Shown here one piece after another: positions 7,331 through 13,809 of a stretch of DNA of 14,115 nt. The position numbers and the translations under genes are program-made. Source of the stretch: an uncultured cyanobacterium (GTDB lineage: Bacteria > Cyanobacteriota > Cyanobacteriia > Phormidesmidales > Phormidesmidaceae). The stretch lies in assembly GCA_938029995.1 (NCBI GenBank), contig CALHGI010000526.1, forward strand, positions 1-14,115, read 5' to 3'. Positions within the stretch are counted from its first letter, which is position 1. The number at the start of each line of letters is the position of its first letter. The notes under the pieces are model-generated. The model was not told the origin of the DNA, made no database searches, and worked only from the letters and a program-made list of their open reading frames with translations.

Positions 7331-7566
7331 TAGAACACCTGCCTAGAAGCCCAACCAAAGAGTTTATCCACTAAGTAAATAAGCGTTGCAGATACGCCCA
7401 CCATTAAGATAACGGCCGCAGATTCACTGATCAGCTGCTGTCTGGAGGGCCAAACCACCTTACTTAACTCTTCACGAGTGTCTTTAACAAAAGACCCTGC
7501 GTTAAACGAGTCAGAGGAATCGCTTGACTGCTTTTCCACTGCTTTCTTAGCGTCCTTTTTGACCAC
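7330..7566 (-). CDS. secE: Preprotein translocase subunit SecE
   Basis: 78 residues, the short single-helix form usual in cyanobacteria. A charged Lys-rich N-terminus is followed by the amphipathic block FVKDTREELSKVVWPSRQQLISES at about 27-50, which contains the conserved E-L-x-K-V-x-WP motif, and one transmembrane helix at about 51-71. SecE clamps SecY in the inner and thylakoid membranes. The start is GTG at 7564-7566, preceded by AAGGAAG at good spacing; no better in-frame start is found before an upstream stop. Adjacent to nusG, as in most bacteria. Confidence 0.95.
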   Translation of the reverse strand: MVKKDAKKAVEKQSSDSSDSFNAGSFVKDTREELSKVVWPSRQQLISESAAVILMVGVSATLIYLVDKLFGWASRQVF

Positions 7567-7600
7567 GTCATTAGCTTCCTTGTTTGCTACATCGAGTCCG

Positions 7601-7616
7601 GTCGATCGGGATCGAC
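7601..7616. promoter_or_regulatory. Palindrome GTCGATC-GG-GATCGAC upstream of secE
   Basis: Perfect 7-bp inverted repeat with a 2-base centre, 34 bases before the secE GTG. The centre is too tight for an RNA hairpin, so a dimeric protein-binding site is the natural reading. No regulator is identified. Confidence 0.45.
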
Positions 7617-7626
7617 TGGGAGCTAT

Positions 7627-7758
7627 TCAAGCAAAAATTCTACCTAAAGCAGATTGCTTAAATGGAAAAGGGTTAACCTCTTTCATTTCGACAATAGGTC
7701 TAAATGTGTCGCTGACCCGGAGGATTAATTTGAGCTTTAAACCTTGGCGTTTGGCCAT
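7627..7758 (-). CDS. Possible 43-residue ORF between tRNA-Trp and secE
   Basis: ATG (7758-7756) to TGA (7629-7627) gives a basic 43-residue peptide starting MAKRQGLKLKLILR. It runs in the same direction as the cluster and fills much of the 267-base gap before secE. Its ribosome-binding site is weak and I recognise no family (it is not L33, which precedes secE in some bacteria). It may be chance; conservation in relatives would decide. Confidence 0.2.
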   Translation of the reverse strand: MAKRQGLKLKLILRVSDTFRPIVEMKEVNPFPFKQSALGRIFA

Positions 7759-7833
7759 GGTCTGAACCCAAATATGCTTCAAATCAGCTGCGACATCTAA
7801 ATGCTTCAGGTAGAACTTATGCTAATCGCTCAG

Positions 7834-7906
7834 CGCGCCCTGGAGGACTCGAACCCCCGACATTCGGTTTTGGAGACCGACGTTCTACCAACTGAACTAA
7901 GGACGC
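7834..7906 (-). tRNA. trnW: tRNA-Trp (CCA)
   Basis: 73 bases on the leftward strand. The acceptor stem GCGTCCT pairs with AGGGCGC with one G-T pair, discriminator G. D-loop AGTTCAGTTGGTAGA, anticodon stem TCGGT/ACCGA around loop CTCCAAA with anticodon CCA at 7873-7871, and T-arm with GGTTCGAGTCC. The 3' CCA is not encoded, so it is added after transcription. It lies between rplS and secE, the usual cyanobacterial position. TACAAT at 7933-7928 could be a -10 of its own. Confidence 0.97.
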
Positions 7907-7931
7907 ACGACTCTTTGAACTTGTCCCATTG

Positions 7932-7980
7932 TAAGGCTTAATCTTAGGGCTTTAGACAGCCCTAATAATTAATTGCCTTA
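7932..7980 (-). terminator. Composite hairpin at the end of rplS
   Basis: Nested inverted repeats: TTAGGGCT/AGCCCTAA (7944-7951, 7958-7965) with a 6-base loop; outside it TTAAT/ATTAA (7938-7942, 7968-7972) and TAAGGC/GCCTTA (7932-7937, 7975-7980). The outer arm contains the rplS stop codon. No T-run follows, so it may be a weak terminator or a processing stem separating rplS mRNA from tRNA-Trp. Confidence 0.55.
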
Positions 7981-8346
7981 TTTTTCGATGGGACGATCAA
8001 AGCGCTGCTTCAAACGAGTTGCCTTACCAACGCGATCGCGAAGGTAGTACAACTTAGCACGCCGCGCTTTACCCCTACGAATGACCTTAATATTGGCCAC
8101 ACGAGGTGCATGGAGCAAGAAAACACGCTCTACACCCACGCCTTGGAAGACGCGACGTACGGTGATCGTCTCGTTGATACCACCATTGCGCATGGCAATA
8201 ACGGTACCCTCGAAGGGCTGCACACGTTCTTTTCCTCCTTCCACAATTCGGACACCGATCCGAATCGTGTCCCCAACATAGATCTTGGGGATGTTGTCTT
8301 TGATATGTTCCGCTTCTATAGAGCGGATAATCTCCTCAGCGTTCAT
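7978..8346 (-). CDS. rplS: Ribosomal protein bL19
   Basis: 122 residues from the ATG at 8344-8346 ([15 protein letters not shown]). Family blocks: [28 protein letters not shown] at about 23-50, the [24 protein letters not shown] region, and [23 protein letters not shown] near the C-terminus. L19 sits at the 30S-50S interface. The frame is open for another 101 codons upstream, but those residues match nothing in L19 and would run into the divergent map gene, so the shorter start is chosen; its ribosome-binding site is weak. The 211-base divergent region upstream holds small hairpins (GGGTA/TACCC at 8430-8444, ATGGT/ACCAT at 8450-8465) in what would be its leader. Confidence 0.96.
   Translation of the reverse strand: MNAEEIIRSIEAEHIKDNIPKIYVGDTIRIGVRIVEGGKERVQPFEGTVIAMRNGGINETITVRRVFQGVGVERVFLLHAPRVANIKVIRRGKARRAKLYYLRDRVGKATRLKQRFDRPIEK
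8032..8039. repeat. HIP1 octamer GCGATCGC
   Basis: Perfect HIP1 palindrome inside rplS, in the region coding for the C-terminal DRVGKA segment. Confidence 0.85.
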
Positions 8347-8505
8347 AAGCCCTGAAAAGCGCACGGTCTTTAATATTAGGCCAACATGGTCACAAACACC
8401 AATGGGTTTTGGGAAAAGATTTGACGGGTGGGTATGGCTTACCCAGGCAATGGTTTCTGGACCATGGGACATGGGGAATATGGAGGTGGGTGGAGAATCC
8501 CACGT

Positions 8506-8517
8506 ACTATATATAGT
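8506..8517. promoter_or_regulatory. AT-rich palindrome, candidate divergent promoter of rplS and map
   Basis: ACTATATATAGT is a 12-bp perfect palindrome, 41 bases before the map ATG and 160 bases before rplS. It contains TATAGT on each strand, a possible -10 in both directions. No clear -35 is seen on either side, so this is position plus resemblance only. Confidence 0.4.
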
Positions 8518-8557
8518 GTGAGTATGAAAAACCCATTGCAACACTCGATCGCCCACT

Positions 8558-9391
8558 ATGAATGTTTTAGGTAATTTGCTGTCGCGGGCTCTGGCTGTTC
8601 CGGTTATGGTCGGGCCGCGCAAACACCAGGGGATTGAGTTGAAATCCATGCCTGATCAGGCCATAATGCGCCAGGCTGGTCGCATTGTGGCGACGGTGCT
8701 AAAGGAAATTTCTGAGCTGGTGCAGCCGGGGATGACGACGGCGGATTTGGATGAGCATGCGGAGCGCCGTATCCGAGAGATGGGGGCTACGCCTAGTTTT
8801 AAGGGCTATCACGGTTTTCCGGGGTCTATTTGTGCCAGCGTCAATGATGAGGTGGTGCATGGAATACCCCGTAAGCGCAAGGTGATTAAGGCCGGGGATT
8901 TATTGAAAGTGGATACGGGGGCTTACTACGAAGGGTTCCACGGCGACTCGTGCATTACGATTGCGGTGGGTCAGGTGAATGCGAAGGCTCAAAAACTGAT
9001 GGATGCTGCGGAGTCTGCCCTCTATGCCGGGGTGGCCCAGGCGCTGCCAGGGAAGACGCTATTGGATATTGCCGGGGCGATTGAGGATAGCATTCAGGCC
9101 AGTGGCTATACCGTGGTGGAGGATTTTACTGGCCATGGGGTGGGGCGGAATTTGCATGAGCCCCCTGCGGTGTTTAATTTTCGTACTAAGGATTTGCCCA
9201 ATGTCACCCTGAAGCCGGGGATGGCGCTGGCGATTGAACCCATCGTAAATGAGGGGTCAAAGGTGACGCGAACTTTGAGGGATCGGTGGACGGTGGTGAC
9301 GTGCGATCGCAAACTTTCCGCCCAGTTCGAGCACACGGTGCTGATCACCCAAGATGGTCAGGAAATCCTCACTGACCGCTCCCAGGTTTAA
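8558..9391 (+). CDS. map: Type I methionine aminopeptidase
   Basis: 277 residues; removes the initiator Met from new proteins. All pita-bread metal ligands are visible: Asp119 (KVDTGAYY), Asp130 (HGDSC), His193 (TGHGVG), Glu227 (LAIEP) and Glu258 (QFEHT), plus the active-site histidines His101 (VHGIP) and His200. [14 protein letters not shown] is the standard signature. The ATG at 8558 gives a 30-residue N-terminal extension of the kind seen in cyanobacterial enzymes; an in-frame ATG at residue 31 also leaves an intact catalytic domain and is a possible alternative. Divergent from rplS, fitting a translation role. Its TAA overlaps the stop of the convergent gene. Confidence 0.96.
   Translation: MNVLGNLLSRALAVPVMVGPRKHQGIELKSMPDQAIMRQAGRIVATVLKEISELVQPGMTTADLDEHAERRIREMGATPSFKGYHGFPGSICASVNDEVVHGIPRKRKVIKAGDLLKVDTGAYYEGFHGDSCITIAVGQVNAKAQKLMDAAESALYAGVAQALPGKTLLDIAGAIEDSIQASGYTVVEDFTGHGVGRNLHEPPAVFNFRTKDLPNVTLKPGMALAIEPIVNEGSKVTRTLRDRWTVVTCDRKLSAQFEHTVLITQDGQEILTDRSQV
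9303..9310. repeat. HIP1 octamer GCGATCGC
   Basis: Perfect HIP1 palindrome inside map, coding for the CDRK segment. Confidence 0.85.
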
Positions 9392-10428
9392 TTCGGCTTG
9401 AGTTTGGCCAAATCGACACAGGTGGCCTTGTCATAGTCCACTTCCACATCCACGGTGTAGATTTTCTGAACACTTTCCTCTGGAAAATCATCATAGTCTT
9501 TGATTTTTTCCAAGGCGATGTCATTCAGAAATCCATATCCGGAGCTACGCAGTAGGGTGGGCTCGGTGGTCATCTCGCCATTTGCCCCCACGACCACACC
9601 CACCATTCCCTTCACCGGTAACGGATTGAGGCAGCTGCGCAACCGTCGAGGAGCCGCTTCCTCCGTCGTCAGGGGATAGTTCAGTTTTAACGACGTTTCC
9701 AAGGCTTCAGGCGCAGACACTGGCAGGCCAGGTTGCTGCTCTAATGATTCCAGCCAGAGCCGTTTAGCCTCTTCAGCCTCAGGCTCTGTGGTGCGTAAGA
9801 CACTATGGTGTAGTCGAGCCAAAAATTGCTGCAATAAATTGGGGACGTCCTGGGATTGGGCCCCCTCCCGTAGGGCTACCAAGTCAGGCTTCGCTGGGAC
9901 AGTCTCCACCGGTACAGTGCTGGGCGCATTATCACCATCGTCAGGCAAACTACCGCCAGGTAAATCGGGCAACCCAGGTGATGTATTCGGAGTATTCGTC
10001 GCTGACTGGCTGGCCTGATTATTGCTGTTACCCGCTGTGTTCGAGCGGTTGCTGCCATTGGCTGAGGGGCGACTGGCTGAACGTTGTCCCTGGGGCCTGC
10101 TGCTGCCTTGACTCCTTGGTTGTCGCTGGTTGGCTTCGCCCGTCGTGGCGGTGGTGGGCCTGCTCGCTGTTGCCGTACGTGCCGTAGCCCCCCTGGGGAG
10201 GGCGGTGGTCGTAGGACGATTGGGTTTTGCCCCTTGGCCTGTATTGGGCTTAGCCGAAGTCGTTGGCTGAGGCGGAATCCGAGTAACCGTAATGCTTTCA
10301 CCCTCTGGGTCGGGCGCAGGCACAATGTCGTCAGAAGAACCGCCAGCCACAGGAATGAGTAGTAGCCCTGCATGCATCCCCACAGCAAGCAGAAAAATAG
10401 GATTAAAAATGAGTTTCACAAAATTCAT
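9388..10428 (-). CDS. TonB-like envelope-spanning protein with Ser/Thr/Pro/Asn-rich linker
   Basis: 346 residues. Very short N-terminus, then one hydrophobic helix at about 10-28 with a central histidine (His19 in [12 protein letters not shown]), as in the TonB membrane anchor. Residues 30-180 are low-complexity, rich in Ser, Thr, Pro, Asn, Arg and Gln, suited to spanning periplasm and peptidoglycan. The C-terminal part (about 250-333) resembles a TonB C-terminal domain: [31 protein letters not shown] and YTVDVEVDY. TonB passes proton-motive energy from ExbB-ExbD to outer-membrane receptors. No exbBD or receptor gene is visible here, so TonB function is inferred. The ATG at 10426-10428 lacks a strong ribosome-binding site. 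It is downstream of a second TonB-like protein in the same direction. Confidence 0.7.
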   Translation of the reverse strand: MNFVKLIFNPIFLLAVGMHAGLLLIPVAGGSSDDIVPAPDPEGESITVTRIPPQPTTSAKPNTGQGAKPNRPTTTALPRGATARTATASRPTTATTGEANQRQPRSQGSSRPQGQRSASRPSANGSNRSNTAGNSNNQASQSATNTPNTSPGLPDLPGGSLPDDGDNAPSTVPVETVPAKPDLVALREGAQSQDVPNLLQQFLARLHHSVLRTTEPEAEEAKRLWLESLEQQPGLPVSAPEALETSLKLNYPLTTEEAAPRRLRSCLNPLPVKGMVGVVVGANGEMTTEPTLLRSSGYGFLNDIALEKIKDYDDFPEESVQKIYTVDVEVDYDKATCVDLAKLKPN

Positions 10429-10545
10429 GGCAGTGGGGAAAGAACAAACAGGGAAGCCAGGGTATCTCTAGCCTAAACAATTGGGATAGCGTTTTTAACC
10501 GGACTATTCCAGATCTTCAATTGAATATTTCAGTACAGGCAACCT

Positions 10546-11511
10546 TTAACTGCCGGGGGCACGTGGGTCATCGGCCCAGACAAATACTAGCGTTGTCCCT
10601 TTCAAATCAATTAACGAGATGTAGTTAACGGGGTGTCCATCGGCCCCATACACACCCAAAAAGGGATGCCCTCCGTAGGTGCCCTCATCCTGCTGGCTCA
10701 TGCCTGCATTCACAAGCGCCTGTCCCAGACCCTCACGACTAACCAAATCAATATTTCTCGCAATTTGCTTAAACGTTGCTTGGGGCAGTGGCAAGTAGGT
10801 GCCGCCACTGATGCTATCCGCCGTAAAAAAAGCAGCCGGATCAATCACATTTTCGATATCCTTTGCCCTAAAACGCATATTGATGGAATTGGTTGGATCA
10901 ATGCCCATCCATTCCGCAGTGATATCGAAATTACTGGTGCCCTCACTTGAAGCCCCGAGAAACTGACTCAAGCTACTATGTAGCGCCGACTGCTGAGCAG
11001 GATCAAAGGCAAAGGATTGGGGCTCTTCCTCTTCAAACTCGTTTTCTAATTCCTCCTCAAATTCCTCGTTTTGAGTGATGTCTTGCTCTTCAATGATTTC
11101 CTCCAACTGTTCTGGTACTTCCGTTAGAACAGGAGGTGCTATGGCCGCTACTGGCGGCGGTGCTGCTTCTGGTGGTGGTGCCGCTTCTGGTGGTGGCTGT
11201 GGCACCGGCTCAGTGGGCGCCAAAATATCACTGAGGCTGACGGCTTCAATAGAAACGTCCTCTTCAGTTTCTGTCTCTATAACCTCTTCTAACTTTGGGG
11301 CTGATAGATCAACAGCGGGCAGGATTAGCAACGCACTGTGCACACCCAGGGCCATCCATACTACCGGTCGCTTAAGGAAGTTAACTCCATAGGTTGATAA
11401 CTGGGCGGTGACATAGGGGATTGCCCGGATAAATAAAACTGACTGCATCACAATGCCAAGAGCCATCTTGGCCAGACGTTTGCGAGCTTCAGAGGGTGCA
11501 ACATTAACCAT
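10546..11511 (-). CDS. Membrane protein with TonB-like anchor and acidic linker; unknown C-terminal domain
   Basis: 321 residues from the ATG at 11509-11511; a TTG at 11571 would add 20 residues but has no ribosome-binding site. A basic N-terminus is followed by a hydrophobic segment at about 17-35 and the anchor at 49-66 (FLKRPVVWMALGVHSALLILP), which matches the neighbouring TonB-like protein around the central His (His58 here). Then comes a Pro-rich stretch with PPPEAA repeated (about 105-121), a Glu-rich stretch at about 133-164, and a globular C-terminal region from about 170 that I do not recognise (FDITAEWMGIDP, HPFLGVYGADGHPVNYISLIDLKGTTLVFVW). 117 bases separate it from the next gene, so they may form an operon. 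A proton-motive-force-coupled role is a guess from the anchor alone. Confidence 0.65.
   Translation of the reverse strand: MVNVAPSEARKRLAKMALGIVMQSVLFIRAIPYVTAQLSTYGVNFLKRPVVWMALGVHSALLILPAVDLSAPKLEEVIETETEEDVSIEAVSLSDILAPTEPVPQPPPEAAPPPEAAPPPVAAIAPPVLTEVPEQLEEIIEEQDITQNEEFEEELENEFEEEEPQSFAFDPAQQSALHSSLSQFLGASSEGTSNFDITAEWMGIDPTNSINMRFRAKDIENVIDPAAFFTADSISGGTYLPLPQATFKQIARNIDLVSREGLGQALVNAGMSQQDEGTYGGHPFLGVYGADGHPVNYISLIDLKGTTLVFVWADDPRAPGS
11156..11196 (-). repeat. 18-bp tandem repeat coding for PPPEAA
   Basis: Two 18-base units (11156-11173, 11174-11191) differing at two bases plus a partial third, within the second TonB-like gene. They code for the Pro-rich periplasmic stretch, so copy number may vary between strains. 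Confidence 0.75.
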
Positions 11512-11621
11512 GCTCAAGCAAATTAAATGATAAATACGAAGGAAACCCTGGAGGAGCGAACATTCCCCCAAGGTAAAAATGGTTGATGCACACTGAGCGT
11601 GTGAAATTGAAAGACTTAACG

Positions 11622-11652
11622 GCCCCTGCCTGGAGACCCTCCAGGCAGGGGC
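11622..11652. terminator. GC-rich terminator-like hairpin after pstS
   Basis: Perfect 14-bp inverted repeat (arms 11622-11635 and 11639-11652) with loop ACC, 26 bases past the pstS stop. It is very stable but has no clear T-run on either strand. It separates pstS from the TonB-like genes. Confidence 0.75.
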
Positions 11653-11677
11653 AAGCGATAATCAACGACTCGATGGC

Positions 11678-12622
11678 TTAGTTGAAGATAGTGTTAGCGT
11701 CGGTATCATAGGCTGCGAGGGTAGAGTCGGTTGCATCCTCAGGTAGGGGAACGTAGCCAACTTCAAGAATCAAATCACCTGCTGCAGCTTGCTCTAGATA
11801 GAAGGAAACGAAGTCAGCAACACCAGCGCTGGTGTCTGCTAGAGCTTCAGTGTTGACGTAGATGAAGATAGGACGACCTAGGGGCTTGTAAACGTCATCT
11901 TCAACGTTAGCTACAGTGGGCTCAACAAACTCTTCACCGTTGAAGATATTGGCGGCACCCAGGATGTCCTGGTTCTCTAGGTAGTAAGCCAAACCGAAGT
12001 AACCGAGGGAGTAAGGGTCACTGGCAACACCGCGTACAAGTACGTTGTCATCTTCACTGGCCGTGTAGTCAGCTCGGCTAGCACCTTCTTCACCGTTAAT
12101 CTTCTTGGTGAAGTAGTCAAACGTACCAGAGTCAGTACCAGGGCCAAACAGACCAATCTCTTCGTTGGGCCATAGGGGATTAACCTGGTTCCAACGAGTG
12201 ATAACTCCCTCAGCTTCAGGGTTCCAAATCGCGTTTAACTGCTCAACGGTCAGGTCGGTTGCCCAATCGTTCTCAGGGTTGATAACAACAGTTAGAGCAT
12301 CGTAGGCAACAGGAATAGCAATGTATTCGATGCCAGCTTCAGCACACAGTGCCTTTTCCGTGTCTTTGATGGGGCGAGACGCATTAGAAATTACAGTCTC
12401 ACCAGCACAGAATTTCTTGAAACCACCACCAGTACCGGAAACACCAACGGTGATTGATGCATCATTTCCTGCGATGGCATACTCTTCAGCCATCGCTTCA
12501 GTGATTGGGAAAACAGTGCTAGAACCGTCGATAGCAATGGACTGAGCAACTGCAGAGGTTGCAGTCAAAGCACCAGCAGCGACTGCAGCTACTGTGCCGA
12601 AGAATTGAGCGAGCGTAACCAT
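11678..12622 (-). CDS. pstS: Phosphate-binding protein of the Pst ABC transporter (PstS/SphX type)
   Basis: 314 residues from the ATG at 12620-12622, chosen because GGAG lies 9 bases upstream; an ATG at 12637 would add five residues but has no such site. A signal peptide occupies 1-26 (hydrophobic, ending AVA before QS), though it lacks the usual basic residues at its start. Phosphate-site blocks: [10 protein letters not shown] at 32-41, [16 protein letters not shown] at about 60-75 with ISNASRPI after it, and [12 protein letters not shown] near 160-171. It binds inorganic phosphate in the periplasm for PstCAB, whose genes are not in the window; solitary SphX-like genes are known in cyanobacteria. 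The upstream Pho-box array implies induction under phosphate starvation. Confidence 0.93.
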   Translation of the reverse strand: MVTLAQFFGTVAAVAAGALTATSAVAQSIAIDGSSTVFPITEAMAEEYAIAGNDASITVGVSGTGGGFKKFCAGETVISNASRPIKDTEKALCAEAGIEYIAIPVAYDALTVVINPENDWATDLTVEQLNAIWNPEAEGVITRWNQVNPLWPNEEIGLFGPGTDSGTFDYFTKKINGEEGASRADYTASEDDNVLVRGVASDPYSLGYFGLAYYLENQDILGAANIFNGEEFVEPTVANVEDDVYKPLGRPIFIYVNTEALADTSAGVADFVSFYLEQAAAGDLILEVGYVPLPEDATDSTLAAYDTDANTIFN

Positions 12623-12675
12623 ACCTACACACTCCATGACTATGTTTTCATGCCAAGGAGTAACGTAGTGGCACC

Positions 12676-12738
12676 AAATTAAGACAGCATTATTGACTGC
12701 TTAAGGTGGTTTTTGGGTTTGTTTAAGACAGGGTAAAG
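12676..12738 (-). promoter_or_regulatory. Pho-box array upstream of pstS
   Basis: On the leftward strand CTTAAACA (12727-12720), CTTAAGCA (12705-12698) and CTTAATTT (12683-12676) have their CTTAA cores exactly 22 bases apart. Intermediate octamers CTTTACCC (12738-12731), CCAAAAAC (12716-12709) and AATAATGC (12694-12687) keep the 11-base step (8 + 3). This is the pattern of cyanobacterial Pho boxes, tandem octamers of the CTTAACCT type bound by SphR/PhoB. TACGTT about 10 bases downstream could be the -10. Spacing is seen; the regulator is inferred. Confidence 0.75.
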
Positions 12739-12889
12739 GCGAAGATAACCCTTTGTAGAGAAAATGACCTATCTTATGAATCAGTATTTAGCTATTTGCC
12801 AACTAAATGTCAGCTTAATCTTAAGTTCTAATTCCGTTAGTGTGGGAGGTGATCTTTTGAGAAAACTGTTGAGCAAATGTGGGTAGTGG

Positions 12890-13150
12890 CTAGGCCTGGT
12901 CTTCAAAATACTGATACCAAACAGCATTGCCAATGACGGTCAGCGCTAGAATGCTGCCTCCACCGGCTAAAGCCAAGAGGGGATTGTAGCCCCCTCGGGT
13001 GAGGTTCTCCATCCATAGGCTAGTGGTGGCGGAATGGGAAACTTGATTGGCTAAAAACGGTGTTAAGTAAATCAGTGCACCACCGCTGAGCAACCAGCCC
13101 ACCATGGATAGGAGCAGAAAAATTGTCTTGCCTTTGGTTTGGGTGCCCAT
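12890..13150 (-). CDS. Small two-helix membrane protein of unknown function
   Basis: 86 residues with two predicted transmembrane helices (about 9-34 and 56-79) joined by a polar loop, and a short C-terminus ending YFEDQA. No family recognised. The ATG at 13148-13150 has no clear ribosome-binding site. It lies 74 bases downstream of the pentapeptide-repeat gene in the same direction and may share its transcript. Helix spacing, codon use and position support a real gene, but no function can be given. Confidence 0.65.
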   Translation of the reverse strand: MGTQTKGKTIFLLLSMVGWLLSGGALIYLTPFLANQVSHSATTSLWMENLTRGGYNPLLALAGGGSILALTVIGNAVWYQYFEDQA

Positions 13151-13224
13151 GGATTTGGTGTGAAAAACCTACTGTGGGAAATGTGCTCTGTGGAACCTAC
13201 GTTGTGAAAAGCTGGGTGGGGCAA

Positions 13225-13809
13225 CTACTCAGGGGCTAAGGGGGTGCCCATTAGGCACGTGCCCTCTAGCATGGCTCCGTCAAAATTGGCATTGTCCAGG
13301 CAGGCACATAGTAGATTTGCGTTGGTTAAGTTGGCCCCGCGCAATACGGCACCGCTAAGGGTGGCTTCTTCTAGGTCGGCCCCAGATAGATCGGCCCCTG
13401 CCAGGTTGGTGCTACTCAAGTCGGCATTGCGGAGTACACAGCCTGCTAGGTTAGCCCCCCGCAGATCGGCCCCCCGCAGGTCTACGGATGTCAGGTTGAG
13501 ATTGCTCAAAACAGCCCCTGCTAAGAAGGCCCCCGCAAAGCTGGTGTTTGTTGTATCTGCTTCCAGGAGTATGGCTCCCCGCAGGTCCGCATTACGTAAA
13601 TCGGCCTCTGTGAGATTGGCCCCCATCATGTCGACCCCCCTCAAATTGGCCCGGAGATCTGCCTGTTTGAGGATGGTTCCGTTGAGGTTAGCTCCCTTTA
13701 GGTTCGCCTGGGCTAGGCTAGCGCCAGTGAGGTCTAGACCAGCTAAATCAGCCCCCATTAGCTCCTTGTTTTGGCCCTGCTGAATTGCGTCAATGTCTAC
13801 TGGGCTCAC
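13225..13809 (-). CDS. Pentapeptide-repeat protein
   Basis: 194 residues. From residue 20 nearly to the end it is a run of about 34 A(D/N)LXX pentapeptides, which fold as a right-handed quadrilateral beta-helix. Register: seven repeats from 20, the seventh cut to four residues (ADLR, 50-53), then about 27 repeats from 54 to 188. There is no signal peptide, so it is probably cytoplasmic. Such proteins are abundant in cyanobacteria and mostly of unknown role; some bind DNA gyrase. The start is GTG at 13807-13809, overlapping the upstream gene's TGA (GTGA), so it is translationally coupled to the HD-GYP-like protein. A short non-repeat N-terminus (MSPVDIDAIQQGQNKELMG) caps the helix. Confidence 0.92.
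   Translation of the reverse strand: MSPVDIDAIQQGQNKELMGADLAGLDLTGASLAQANLKGANLNGTILKQADLRANLRGVDMMGANLTEADLRNADLRGAILLEADTTNTSFAGAFLAGAVLSNLNLTSVDLRGADLRGANLAGCVLRNADLSSTNLAGADLSGADLEEATLSGAVLRGANLTNANLLCACLDNANFDGAMLEGTCLMGTPLAPE

Noticed and set aside
8347..8649. A 101-residue N-terminal extension of rplS.
   Set aside because: It has no L19 similarity, overlaps the divergent map gene, and an ATG at 8346 starts exactly at the conserved L19 N-terminus.
11156..11196. CRISPR-like or mobile repeat.
   Set aside because: The units are contiguous, have no spacers, and simply encode a Pro-rich peptide repeat.
11512..11571. TTG start for the second TonB-like protein.
   Set aside because: No ribosome-binding site, and the extra 20 residues are Cys/Leu-rich with no clear role; the ATG at 11511 is preferred.
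13244..13783. A 179-codon open frame on the + strand.
   Set aside because: It mirrors the repeat periodicity of the pentapeptide gene; low-complexity Ala/Ser/Arg/Pro sequence with no family features.
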